From Streptomyces sp. S3(2020) (GTDB lineage: Bacteria > Actinomycetota > Actinomycetes > Streptomycetales > Streptomycetaceae): a stretch of 45,900 nucleotides of DNA. The notes below the pieces were generated by a model. That model was not told the origin of the DNA, ran no database searches, and was given only the letters and a program-made list of their open reading frames with translations. The stretch lies in the NCBI RefSeq assembly GCF_013044505.1, contig NZ_JABERD010000069.1, positions 1 to 45,900 on the forward strand, read 5' to 3'. Both the position numbers and the translations under genes were made by a program. Shown here piece after piece: positions 6,439 to 14,287 of this stretch; the first letter of the stretch is position 1, and the number at the start of each line of letters is the position of its first letter.

Positions 6439-7935
6439 ATGACCGAGCACGAGCATGTGCGGGTGGCGGTGATCGGGTCCGGGTTCGGCGGGCTCGGGGC
6501 CGCCGTGCGGCTGCGGCGCGAAGGTGTCACCGACTTCGTCGTCCTGGAACGGGCCGGCAGCGTGGGGGGTACGTGGCGCGACAACAGTTACCCCGGGTGC
6601 GCCTGTGACGTGCCGTCCCATCTCTACTCCTTCTCCTTCGCGCCCAATCCCGACTGGCCGCGCACCTTCTCCGGGCAGGAGCACATCCGGGCCTATCTGG
6701 AGCACGTGGCCGACGTCTTCCGGCTGCGGCCCCACCTCCGCTTCGACTCCGAGGTCAAGATGATGACCTGGGACGCGGACCGGCTCCGCTGGGACATCGA
6801 GACCAGCAGCGGGCGGCTCTCCGCCGACCTCGTCGTCTCCGCCACCGGACCGCTGTCCGACCCGAAGATCCCCGACATCCCGGGGCTGGACTCCTTCCCC
6901 GGCAAGGTCTTCCACTCCGCCCGCTGGGACCACGACTACGATCTGCGCGGCAAGCGGGTCGCCATGATCGGGACGGGGGCCTCCGCGATCCAGATCGTGC
7001 CGGCGATCCAGCCCCTCGCGGAGAAGCTCACCCTCTTCCAGCGCACCCCGCCCTGGGTGATGCCCCGTGTCGACCGGCCCATCACCGGCTTCGAGCGCAG
7101 GCTGCACCAGCAGCTGCCCTTCACCACCTACGCCCGGCGCGGACTCCTGTGGGGCATCCGGGAGTTGCAGGTCCAGGCCTTCACCAAGCGGCCCAACGAA
7201 CTCGGGCTGGTCGAGAAGCTGGCCAAGGGCAACATGGCCCGTGCCATCAAGGACCCCGCCCTGCGGGCCAAGCTGACCCCCGACTACCGCATCGGCTGCA
7301 AGCGGATCCTGCTCAGCAGCGCGTACTACCCGGCGGTCGCCCAGCCCAATGTGGACCTGGTCACGAGCGGGCTCAGCGAGGTCCGCGGCTCCACCCTCGT
7401 CGCCGCCGACGGCAGCGAGGTCGAGGCCGACGCGATCGTCTTCGGCACCGGCTTCCATGTCACCGACATGCCGATCGCCGACCGGGTCGTGGGCGTGGAC
7501 GGGCGCACCCTCGCCGAGGCGTGGAAGGGCGGGATGGAGGCCCTGCGCGGCGCCTCCGCCGCCGGGTTCCCCAACTGGATGACGATCATCGGGCCCAACA
7601 CCGGGCTCGGGAACTCCTCGATGATCCTGATGATCGAGTCCCAGCTGAACTACATGGCCGACTTCGTACGGCAGCTCGACGTCCTCGGCGGCCGCGCCGC
7701 CCTCGACGCCCGGCCCGGCGCCGTGCACGCCTGGAACCGGCGGGTGCAGGAACGCATGAAGCGCACGGTGTGGAACACCGGCGGCTGCACCAGCTGGTAC
7801 CTCGATGCCAATGGCCGCAACACCACCGTCTGGCCGGGCACCACGACCGAGTTCCGGCGCGCGACACGGCGCGTGGACCTCGCCGAGTACGAGGTGCTGC
7901 GGGTGCCCGCCCGTGCGGAGGTGAGCGCCCCGTGA
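6439..7935 (+). CDS. Flavin-containing monooxygenase, Baeyer-Villiger type
   Basis: This FAD/NADPH enzyme of 498 residues would insert one oxygen atom from O2 into a ketone or oxidise a similar substrate. It has the FAD-binding GSGFGG at residues 13-18, the segment GGTWRDNSYPGCACDVPSHL, and the Baeyer-Villiger fingerprint F-x-G-x3-H-x3-W-D as FPGKVFHSARWD (residues 153-164). A second nucleotide-binding motif, GTGASA, is at 178-183. I place the start at the ATG at 6439 because GGAGG ends 7 nt before it; an ATG at 6421 adds six residues. It is the first gene of a coupled operon with a hydrolase and an SDR, and this order matches the start of the mycobacterial mymA operon. The substrate is not known. 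Confidence 0.93.
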   Translation: MTEHEHVRVAVIGSGFGGLGAAVRLRREGVTDFVVLERAGSVGGTWRDNSYPGCACDVPSHLYSFSFAPNPDWPRTFSGQEHIRAYLEHVADVFRLRPHLRFDSEVKMMTWDADRLRWDIETSSGRLSADLVVSATGPLSDPKIPDIPGLDSFPGKVFHSARWDHDYDLRGKRVAMIGTGASAIQIVPAIQPLAEKLTLFQRTPPWVMPRVDRPITGFERRLHQQLPFTTYARRGLLWGIRELQVQAFTKRPNELGLVEKLAKGNMARAIKDPALRAKLTPDYRIGCKRILLSSAYYPAVAQPNVDLVTSGLSEVRGSTLVAADGSEVEADAIVFGTGFHVTDMPIADRVVGVDGRTLAEAWKGGMEALRGASAAGFPNWMTIIGPNTGLGNSSMILMIESQLNYMADFVRQLDVLGGRAALDARPGAVHAWNRRVQERMKRTVWNTGGCTSWYLDANGRNTTVWPGTTTEFRRATRRVDLAEYEVLRVPARAEVSAP

Positions 7936-8849
7936 GCCGGCTCCTGCACGTCTCCTCCGGGCCGTACGCCCCACCCGTCCCCGCCCGTGAGCTGACCGCC
8001 GTCTCCGCCGACGGCGCACGTCTGCACGTCGAGGTGCACGGGCCCGAGAACGCGCCCCCCGTCGTCCTCGCGCACGGCTGGACCTGCTCGACCGCCTTCT
8101 GGGCGGCGCAGATTCGCGACCTCGCCGTCGACCACCGGGTCATCGCCTACGACCAGCGCGGCCACGGACGCAGCCCGGCGAGCCCGGCATGCAGCACCGA
8201 CGCCCTCGCCGACGACTTCGAGGCCGTACTGAAGGCGACTCTCGCGCCCGGTGAGAAGGCCGTGATCGCCGGTCACTCCATGGGCGGGATGACGGTGATG
8301 GCGGCGGCCGGCCGGGCCGCCTTCCGGGAGCACGCCGTCGCCGTCCTGCTGTGCAGCACCGGTTCCTCGCGGCTGGTCGCCGAGTCGACCGTCGTACCGA
8401 TGCGGCCCGGACGGCCGCGGACCTGGCTGACCAAGCACATCCTCGGCTCGCGGGCGCCGCTCGGGCCGGTCACACCGCTCGCGCGGCGGATCCTCAAGTA
8501 CGGGACGATGGGCCCCGGTTCGGCCCCGCACATGGTCGAGGCGTGCGCGCGGATCGTGCACGCGTGTCCGCGCAAGGTGCGCCACGCCTGGTCGCACGTC
8601 CTCGATCTGCTCGACCTCGACCACGGGGTGCGGTCGCTGGACGTGCCCACGGCCGTCGTCGTCGGCACGGCCGACCGGTTGACGCCGCCCGTGCACGCGC
8701 GTTCGCTGGTGGCTGCACTGCCGAACTGTGTCGGGCTCACCGAACTGCCCGGACTCGGGCACATGACGCCCGTGGAGGCGCCCGAGCTGGTCACCGGGAA
8801 GATCCGGGACCTCGTGACGACGTACGCAACGATCAAGGAGGGTGCATGA
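7932..8849 (+). CDS. Alpha/beta-hydrolase
   Basis: This alpha/beta-hydrolase of 305 residues should hydrolyse an ester or lactone; following a Baeyer-Villiger enzyme it may open the lactone or ester product. It has an oxyanion-hole motif, AHGWTCS, and the nucleophile elbow GHSMGG with Ser116. The acid Asp248 is in VVGTADRLTPP and the catalytic His277 is in GLGHMTPVEAP, so the triad is complete. The GTG at 7932 overlaps the monooxygenase stop as GTGA, indicating translational coupling, and the stop overlaps the next ATG in the same way. It is the positional counterpart of LipR in the mymA operon. The substrate is unknown. Confidence 0.92.
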   Translation: MSRLLHVSSGPYAPPVPARELTAVSADGARLHVEVHGPENAPPVVLAHGWTCSTAFWAAQIRDLAVDHRVIAYDQRGHGRSPASPACSTDALADDFEAVLKATLAPGEKAVIAGHSMGGMTVMAAAGRAAFREHAVAVLLCSTGSSRLVAESTVVPMRPGRPRTWLTKHILGSRAPLGPVTPLARRILKYGTMGPGSAPHMVEACARIVHACPRKVRHAWSHVLDLLDLDHGVRSLDVPTAVVVGTADRLTPPVHARSLVAALPNCVGLTELPGLGHMTPVEAPELVTGKIRDLVTTYATIKEGA

Positions 8850-9730
8850 GCAGGGTCAGCCTCGAAGGACAGGTGGCCGTCGTCACCGGAGCGGCGCGCG
8901 GTGTCGGTGAGCTGCTCGCCCGCAAGCTGTCGGCGCGCGGGGCGAAGGTGGCGCTGGTCGGCCTGGAGCCGGACGCCCTCAAGCAGGTCTCCGAGCGGCT
9001 GCACACCGACAGCGACCACTGGTTCGCCGATGTCACCGACCACGAGGCGATGGCTCAGGTCGCGCGGGAGGTGAAGGAGCGGTTCGGGAAGGTCGACATC
9101 GTGGTGGCCAACGCCGGTGTGGCCAGCGGCGGTCCCTTCGTCGGCTCCGATCCGGAGGCGTGGCGGCGGGTGATCGAGGTCAACCTGATCGGGTCCGCGG
9201 TGACCGCCCGCGCCTTCCTGCCCGCGCTGATGGAGAGCCGGGGGTATCTGCTGCAGATCGCCTCGCTGGCCGCCATCACCCCGGCGCCGATGATGACCGC
9301 GTACTGCGCGTCCAAGTCCGGTGTGGAGGCGTTCGCGCACAGTCTGCGGTCCGAGGTCGGCTACAAGGGCGTGCGGGTCGGGGTCGGTTACCTGTCGTGG
9401 ACCGACACCGACATGGTGCGCGGGGCCGATCAGGAGGACGTCATGCGGGAGTTGCGGCAGCGACTGCCGTGGCCGGCCAACAAGACGTATCCGCTGGGCC
9501 CCGCGGTCGACCGGATCGTGGCCGGCATCGAGCGGCGCTCCAGCCATGTGTACGGGCAGGGGTGGCTGCGCGGGACGCAGGGGGTGCGCGGGTATCTGCC
9601 GGGGCTGATCGGGACGGTCGGACAGCGGGAGATGCGGCGGTTCGGGGACCGGCTGGCGGGGATCCGCTCGGGGCTCGTGGGTGCGGGTGGGGCGGCCGAC
9701 GAGGAGGCGCGCGCTACACGCCGTAACTGA
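8846..9730 (+). CDS. Short-chain dehydrogenase/reductase (classical SDR)
   Basis: This NAD(P)-dependent oxidoreductase of 294 residues has the Rossmann motif TGAARGVG (residues 14-21), VANAG in the fourth strand and a complete active site of Ser140, Tyr153 and Lys157 (Y-C-A-S-K). About 50 C-terminal residues extend beyond the core SDR fold, as in the SDRs found with mymA-like monooxygenases. The ATG at 8846 overlaps the hydrolase stop as ATGA and is preceded by AAGGAGGG. A plausible role is oxidation of an alcohol to the ketone used by the monooxygenase, or reduction of a product; this is inferred from the neighbours. A hairpin follows about 40 bp downstream. Confidence 0.92.
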   Translation: MSRVSLEGQVAVVTGAARGVGELLARKLSARGAKVALVGLEPDALKQVSERLHTDSDHWFADVTDHEAMAQVAREVKERFGKVDIVVANAGVASGGPFVGSDPEAWRRVIEVNLIGSAVTARAFLPALMESRGYLLQIASLAAITPAPMMTAYCASKSGVEAFAHSLRSEVGYKGVRVGVGYLSWTDTDMVRGADQEDVMRELRQRLPWPANKTYPLGPAVDRIVAGIERRSSHVYGQGWLRGTQGVRGYLPGLIGTVGQREMRRFGDRLAGIRSGLVGAGGAADEEARATRRN

Positions 9731-9768
9731 TCGAAATGCGCGCTCTGTCCCGGCGTGTGAATCTGGTC

Positions 9769-9788
9769 GAGGCCCCGGCTCGGGGCTC
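9769..9788 (+). terminator. Terminator hairpin after the monooxygenase operon
   Basis: GAGGCCCCG (9769-9777) pairs with CGGGGCTC (9781-9788) with one bulged G and a 3-nt loop. It lies between the SDR stop and the next small gene. Confidence 0.5.
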
Positions 9789-9819
9789 ATCCCCTCACCC
9801 GCTTCGGGAGTGAACCCAC

Positions 9820-9993
9820 ATGGGTATGAAGGACCAGTTCCAGGACAAGTCCGAGCAGTGGCAGGAGCAGGCCAAGCAGAAGGCCCAGCAGGCCAGGGAG
9901 CAGGGCCAGCAGCGCGGCAAGCAGCGCGACGAGGAGACGGAACGGCTCCAGCAGGAGGAGCAGGACCGTATCGACATGGACTACGACGCGTAG
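9820..9993 (+). CDS. Small Gln/Lys/Glu-rich hypothetical protein (57 aa)
   Basis: The ATG at 9820 opens a 57-codon frame starting MGMKDQFQDKSEQWQEQ and ending in RIDMDYDA. The protein has no cysteine and no aromatic core. It is dominated by Gln, Glu, Lys, Arg and Ala in a heptad-friendly pattern, so it is probably one long charged helix or is partly disordered. GGGAG lies upstream at 9806-9810 and a good hairpin follows the stop, supporting a real transcription unit. I do not recognise a named family; small proteins of this composition are common in Streptomyces genomes. No function is assigned. Confidence 0.75.
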   Translation: MGMKDQFQDKSEQWQEQAKQKAQQAREQGQQRGKQRDEETERLQQEEQDRIDMDYDA

Positions 9994-10017
9994 CGCTGCG
10001 CTTGGCTTGAGCCGTTG

Positions 10018-10054
10018 AACGTGGGGTGCCCTGTGTGTTGGGGTGCCCCACGTT
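10018..10054 (+). terminator. Terminator after the 57-aa gene
   Basis: AACGTGGGG (10018-10026) pairs perfectly with CCCCACGTT (10046-10054). The 19-nt loop can pair further (GCCC with GGGG). Confidence 0.65.
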
Positions 10055-10084
10055 CGCGTTGCCGTTTCGAGGTGCGTAGTTGGG

Positions 10085-10140
10085 TGCGGGCGGGTGGGGG
10101 CTGGTCGCGCAGTTCCCCGCGCCCCCAGGTGGGTGCACCC
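10085..10140. repeat. Streptomyces-type intergenic repeat, copy 1
   Basis: GGCTGGTCGCGC (10099-10110), then AGTT and CCCCGCGCCCCC (10115-10126), belong to a GC-rich intergenic motif I recognise as scattered in many Streptomyces genomes. A variant copy with the same first word and a near-identical second word lies at 38400-38475. It sits between the 57-aa gene and the tricorn gene. Confidence 0.55.
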
Positions 10141-10148
10141 AGCGTTTC

Positions 10149-13100
10149 TCAAGATCTGGGCGGCAACTTCGGCCTCGACCTGTCCGGTACGTTCGTGTAG
10201 TCCGGGGGCGTTGCCGGTGGGCTCGTCGTCAGCAGGTCCACTGCCAGCCTCACCGCGTCGTCGAGCTGTACATGCCTTCCCTCCGCCCAGTCCAGTGGTG
10301 TCCTCAGGACCTCCAGGTCCGGTGTCACGCCCCGGTTCTCCACTGTCCAGCCGTACGCGTCGAACCATGCCGCGTTCATCGGCACCGTGATCACCGTGCC
10401 GTCGCCGAGGCTGTGGCGGCCGGTCATGCCGACCACTCCGCCCCAGGTGCGCTGGCCCACCACGGGGCCGAGCTTCAGCAGCTTGAAGGCGGCCGTGATC
10501 ATGTCGCCGTCCGAGGAGGTCGCCTCGTCGGCGAGGGCGACCACCGGGCCCCGGGGGGCGTTGGAGGCGTACGACACCGGCTGGGCGTTCCGGGTCAGGT
10601 CCCAGCCGAGGATCGTGCGGGTGAGCTTCTCCACCACCAACTCGCTGATGTGGCCGCCCGCGTTGCCGCGCACGTCGACGATGAGGGCGGGGCGGGAGAC
10701 CTCCAGGCGCAGGTCGCGGTTGAACTGGGCCCAGCCCGAGCCGCCCATGTCGGGGATGTGGAGGTAGCCGCAGCGGCCGCCGCTCAACTCGCGTACGACC
10801 TCCCGGCGTTTGGCCACCCAGTCCTGATAGCGCAGGGGGCGTTCGTCGGTGAGGGGGACCACCGCCACCCGCCTCGCCCGGCCCTCGCCCTCCGCCGGGG
10901 TGAACGTCAGCTCCACCGTCGTACCGCCCGCGCCCGCCAGCAGCGGAAACGGGCCTGTCGCCGCGTCCACCGGGCGGCCGTCCACGTGGGTCAGGACCGC
11001 GCCCTCGCGGATGCCGGTACCGGCCAGCGGGGAGCGGGCCTTGGAGTCGGAGGAGTCGCCGGGGAGGATGCGCTTGACCGTCCAACCGGCTTCCCGGCGT
11101 ACGAAGTTGGCGCCCAGGAGGCCCTGGCGGCGCTGGTAGTGGGGCGGGCCCTCGTTGCGGCGGGCCGCCGTCACGTAGGCGTGCGAGGTGCCCAGCTCGC
11201 CCAGGACCTCGCGGAGCAGATCCGCGAACTCGTCCGGGGTCGCGACCCGTTCGACCAGGGGGCGGTACTGCGCCAGCACCTCCGCCCAGTCGATGCCGCA
11301 CATGTCCGGCTCCCAGAAGTACGCGCGGATCAGCCGGCCGGCCTCCTCGTACGACTGGCGCCACTCCGCCCCCGGGTCGACCTCGTGCAGGATGCGGCGG
11401 GCGTCGATCCAGACGGTGGAGTCGCTGTCGCCGGACTCGGTGGCGGGGACCGCGCGCAGCTCGCCCTCGTCGACGACGACCAGGCGTGAGCCGTCGCCGC
11501 TCACCGCGAACCAGTCGAGGTGCTCGATCAGTTCGGACTTCTTCGCCTTGGTGATGTTGAAGTGTTCGAGGGTGGGGCGGCCGGTGGTGTCGTCCGGGTT
11601 CGCGAAGGTCTCGCCGAGCGCCCCCGAGATCGGCCAGCGCAGCCAGACCAGTCCGCCGCCCGCCACCGGGTACAGCGCCGAGTACTTCGAGGCGGTGACC
11701 GGGAACGGGGTCACGCGGCTCTCCAGGCCCTCCACCTCGACCGTGACGGTGCTGCCGTCGTCCGGTTCGTCCTCCGCCGGGTCCAGGCCGCCCGCCGCCG
11801 GGCGGCCCTCGGGGGTGAGCGCGAAGGGGGAGGGGGTCGCCGAGGACAGGGGGACCAGGTAGGGGCGGCAGCCGAGCGGGAAGGACAGGTCCCCGGTGTG
11901 GACGTCGTAGACCGGGTCGAAGCCCCGCCAGGAGAGGAAGGCCAGATAGCGGCCGTCCCTGGTGAAGACCGGGTTCTCGTCCTCGAAGCGGCCGTTGGTG
12001 ACGTCGACGATCAGACGGTCCTTCATGCGGGCCATCTTGATCTGGCGCAGCGAACGGCCGATGCCGGGGTGGGACCAGGTCAGCCAGGCCCCGTCCGGGG
12101 AGAAGGCGAGGTCGCGGACCGGGCCGTTGATGGAGCGGATGAGCTCGGTGACCTCGCCGTTGGAGTCCTCCGTTGCGTCGATGAGGAGGAGGCGGCCGTC
12201 GTGGGCGGCGATGGCCAGGCGCTCGCCCCGCGGGTCGGCGACCATCTCCAGGACCCGGCCCAGTTCGCCCGAGGCCAGCCGCCGGGGGTCGCGGTCGCCC
12301 GTCGCCCGGGGGAGGTAGGCGATCTCCACCGCGTCCTCGCCCTCCGCGTCCGTCACGTAGGCGACCTGGCCGACCGAGCCGAGCATCTCCGGGAGCCGCA
12401 CCCGTACGCCCGGAGTGTCGGTGATGGTGCGGGCGGGGCCGTCGCGGTGGGTCAGCCAGTACAGGCTGCCGCGGACGACGACGGCGCTCGCGCGGCCCGT
12501 CTCGTCGACCGAGACGCCGTCCACGTGCTGGGCGGCCGGCACCGGGTACGTACGGCGGCCGGTGCGCGGCCCGCTCAGCCGTACGTCGAGTCTGCGCGGC
12601 TCGTCGGCGAGATCGTCCACGATCCACAGGTCGCCCGCGCACTGGTACACCACCCGGGTGCCGTCGCTCGCCGCGTGCCGGGCGTAGAAGGCGTCGTGGT
12701 CGGTGTGGCGGCGCAGGTCGGAGCCGTCGTGGGCGCAGGAGTAGAGGTTGCCGACGCCCTCGTGGTCGGAGAGGAAGGCGATCCGGCCGCCGACGAACAT
12801 GGGGGAGTGGAGGTGGCCCTCCAGGCCTTCGAGGAGGCGGTGGCCGTGCAGCCACAGCCGTCCGGTGGCCCCGCCCCGGTAGCGCTTCCAGGCGGCCGGC
12901 TCGTGCGGCGGGGTGCCGGTGAGCAGGAGGGTTCTGCGGTCGCCGTCGAGGTCGGCGACCTGGATGTCGCAGGCCGGGCCCCAGGGGAGCTTGCGGCCGG
13001 GGTCGCCGTCGGTGGGGACCTTGTAGGCCCAGGTGAAGTAGGAGAAGGGCTCGCCGTGGGAGGCGACGGCCAGGATCTGGGCGTCCTTGTCCCCGTCGGG

Positions 13101-13385
13101 GGGCGTCCAGCCGCAGACCTGGGTGTCCGCCGAGCCCCAGTACGTCAGCCGTCGGCCCGGACCGCCCTCCACGTCCACGAGATGGATCTCCGGGACCAGG
13201 CTCCGCCAGCTCGTGTACGCGAGGTGGCGGCCGTCGGGGGAGAAACGGGGGTGGCCCACTTTGGTGCGGTCGGCGGTGAGACGCCAGGCGCGTCCCTTCC
13301 CGTCGAGGGGGGCCAGCCACAGGTCGTCCTCGGCCACGAAGCACAGCAGGTCGCCGCTCAGATGCGGCAGGCGCAGATAGCTCAC
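10149..13385 (-). CDS. Tricorn protease (S41 family)
   Basis: This cytosolic peptidase of 1078 residues is expected to assemble as a large ring and degrade oligopeptides made by the proteasome or Clp/Lon. The first half is WD40/beta-propeller-like, with repeats such as RFSPDGRHLAYTS and DLAFSPDGAWLTW. A tricorn C1 helical domain, a PDZ domain and an S41 protease domain follow. The catalytic tetrad can be read: Ser734-His735 in ELGTSHAY, nucleophile Ser958 (or Ser957) in DEATSSDGD, and Glu1016 in WTVENRGVTPDLEV. Length matches Thermoplasma tricorn. The GTG at 13385 begins the conserved SYLRLPHL; GGGGAGG touches the start, so spacing is unusually short. It is divergent from the TetR gene. Confidence 0.94.
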   Translation of the reverse strand: MSYLRLPHLSGDLLCFVAEDDLWLAPLDGKGRAWRLTADRTKVGHPRFSPDGRHLAYTSWRSLVPEIHLVDVEGGPGRRLTYWGSADTQVCGWTPPDGDKDAQILAVASHGEPFSYFTWAYKVPTDGDPGRKLPWGPACDIQVADLDGDRRTLLLTGTPPHEPAAWKRYRGGATGRLWLHGHRLLEGLEGHLHSPMFVGGRIAFLSDHEGVGNLYSCAHDGSDLRRHTDHDAFYARHAASDGTRVVYQCAGDLWIVDDLADEPRRLDVRLSGPRTGRRTYPVPAAQHVDGVSVDETGRASAVVVRGSLYWLTHRDGPARTITDTPGVRVRLPEMLGSVGQVAYVTDAEGEDAVEIAYLPRATGDRDPRRLASGELGRVLEMVADPRGERLAIAAHDGRLLLIDATEDSNGEVTELIRSINGPVRDLAFSPDGAWLTWSHPGIGRSLRQIKMARMKDRLIVDVTNGRFEDENPVFTRDGRYLAFLSWRGFDPVYDVHTGDLSFPLGCRPYLVPLSSATPSPFALTPEGRPAAGGLDPAEDEPDDGSTVTVEVEGLESRVTPFPVTASKYSALYPVAGGGLVWLRWPISGALGETFANPDDTTGRPTLEHFNITKAKKSELIEHLDWFAVSGDGSRLVVVDEGELRAVPATESGDSDSTVWIDARRILHEVDPGAEWRQSYEEAGRLIRAYFWEPDMCGIDWAEVLAQYRPLVERVATPDEFADLLREVLGELGTSHAYVTAARRNEGPPHYQRRQGLLGANFVRREAGWTVKRILPGDSSDSKARSPLAGTGIREGAVLTHVDGRPVDAATGPFPLLAGAGGTTVELTFTPAEGEGRARRVAVVPLTDERPLRYQDWVAKRREVVRELSGGRCGYLHIPDMGGSGWAQFNRDLRLEVSRPALIVDVRGNAGGHISELVVEKLTRTILGWDLTRNAQPVSYASNAPRGPVVALADEATSSDGDMITAAFKLLKLGPVVGQRTWGGVVGMTGRHSLGDGTVITVPMNAAWFDAYGWTVENRGVTPDLEVLRTPLDWAEGRHVQLDDAVRLAVDLLTTSPPATPPDYTNVPDRSRPKLPPRS

Positions 13386-13467
13386 CTCCCCATGCTTTTC
13401 CGGGGGATGGGCCTGGGCAACTCAGGACAAACGGTCGAGTCCTGATCCAGGGTGAGCCAGGACACGT

Positions 13468-13482
13468 ACGAAACGGTTTCGT
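13468..13482. promoter_or_regulatory. Operator 1 of the TetR-MMPL unit
   Basis: ACGAAACGGTTTCGT is a perfect 7-1-7 inverted repeat. It overlaps the candidate -35 TTTCGT (13477-13482), which is 17 bp before the -10 TACATT (13500-13505). This is an expected repressor position for the adjacent TetR protein. Confidence 0.75.
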
Positions 13483-13505
13483 TTCGAATGGGGATGCGCT
13501 ACATT
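13477..13505 (+). promoter_or_regulatory. Promoter of the TetR gene
   Basis: TTTCGT (13477-13482) and TACATT (13500-13505) are separated by 17 bp, a good housekeeping-type promoter. The predicted start, near 13512, falls between the two operators. Confidence 0.6.
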
Positions 13506-13513
13506 CGTCCTGT

Positions 13514-13528
13514 ACGAAACCGTGTCGT
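13514..13528. promoter_or_regulatory. Operator 2 of the TetR-MMPL unit
   Basis: ACGAAACCGTGTCGT repeats operator 1 with one mismatch in its dyad. It lies just after the predicted transcription start, 46 bp centre to centre from operator 1. Confidence 0.7.
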
Positions 13529-13549
13529 TCGGAGTGGGAGGCGGACATC

Positions 13550-14152
13550 ATGACCGAGGTCGCAACGGCGCGTCGCAGTCGGATCACGCCCGAGCGCGAG
13601 GCCGAGCTGTACGCGGCCGTGCTCGAACTGCTCCGCGAGGTCGGCTACGACGCCCTCACCATGGACGCCGTGGCGGCCCGCACCAAGTCCAGCAAGGCGA
13701 CGCTCTACCGTCAGTGGGGCGGCAAGCCCGAGCTGGTGGTGAAGGCGATGAAGAGCCAGAAGCCGGGCGGCAGCATCTCCGACGTCGACACCGGAACCCT
13801 GCGCGGTGACCTCCACACCCTCGTCTCCCGCGAGGACGACTGCGCCATGGAGCGGAACTCCGACCTGATGCGGGCCATGGCCATGGCCGTGCACGGGAAT
13901 CCGGAGCTGATGAAGGCCTTCAGGGAACTCCTCGTCGAACCCGAGATGGACGAGTTCAAGAAGGTCATGCAGCGCGCGGTCGACCGCGGTGAGGTCCGGG
14001 CCGACTGCCCGGCGCTGGACTACATCATCCACATGATGGTCGGGGCGTTCGCGACCCGCACGATGATCGACCAGCTGCCTCCGACGCAGTCGTTCCTCAC
14101 CTCGTACATCGACGCCGTGGTCCTCCCTGCCCTCGGCGCACCCACCACCTGA
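13550..14152 (+). CDS. TetR-family transcriptional regulator
   Basis: This repressor of 200 residues has an N-terminal TetR helix-turn-helix (about residues 15-65) with LTMDAVAARTKSSKATLYRQ, ending in the typical W-G-G-K-P-E-L. The C-terminal ligand domain is of the type seen in exporter regulators (LLVEPEMDEFKKVMQRAVDR, later DYIIHMMVGAFATRTM). The ATG at 13550 follows GGGAGG. The gene lies directly upstream of an MMPL exporter in the same direction, and two near-identical dyads flank its promoter, so it very probably represses itself and the exporter and is released by an exported compound. The compound is unknown. Confidence 0.94.
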   Translation: MTEVATARRSRITPEREAELYAAVLELLREVGYDALTMDAVAARTKSSKATLYRQWGGKPELVVKAMKSQKPGGSISDVDTGTLRGDLHTLVSREDDCAMERNSDLMRAMAMAVHGNPELMKAFRELLVEPEMDEFKKVMQRAVDRGEVRADCPALDYIIHMMVGAFATRTMIDQLPPTQSFLTSYIDAVVLPALGAPTT

Positions 14153-14287
14153 GTTCCCCCTTCCCCGTAGCCCCGTAGCAGCACCTGACGTCACCGCTCA
14201 AGTCGTCGGGACGATCACCCATGTCCCCACCGGGTCGATCACCCCTTCCCTGCACCGCCCCAACGACCTGACCGGGAGTACGCCCAC

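Noticed and set aside
9787..13587. Very long open frame overlapping the tricorn gene in another frame on the same strand
   Set aside because: It is a shadow caused by extreme GC at third positions. It is rich in Arg, Pro and Gly with no domain, while the tricorn frame has full motifs and the TetR promoter lies inside the extra part.
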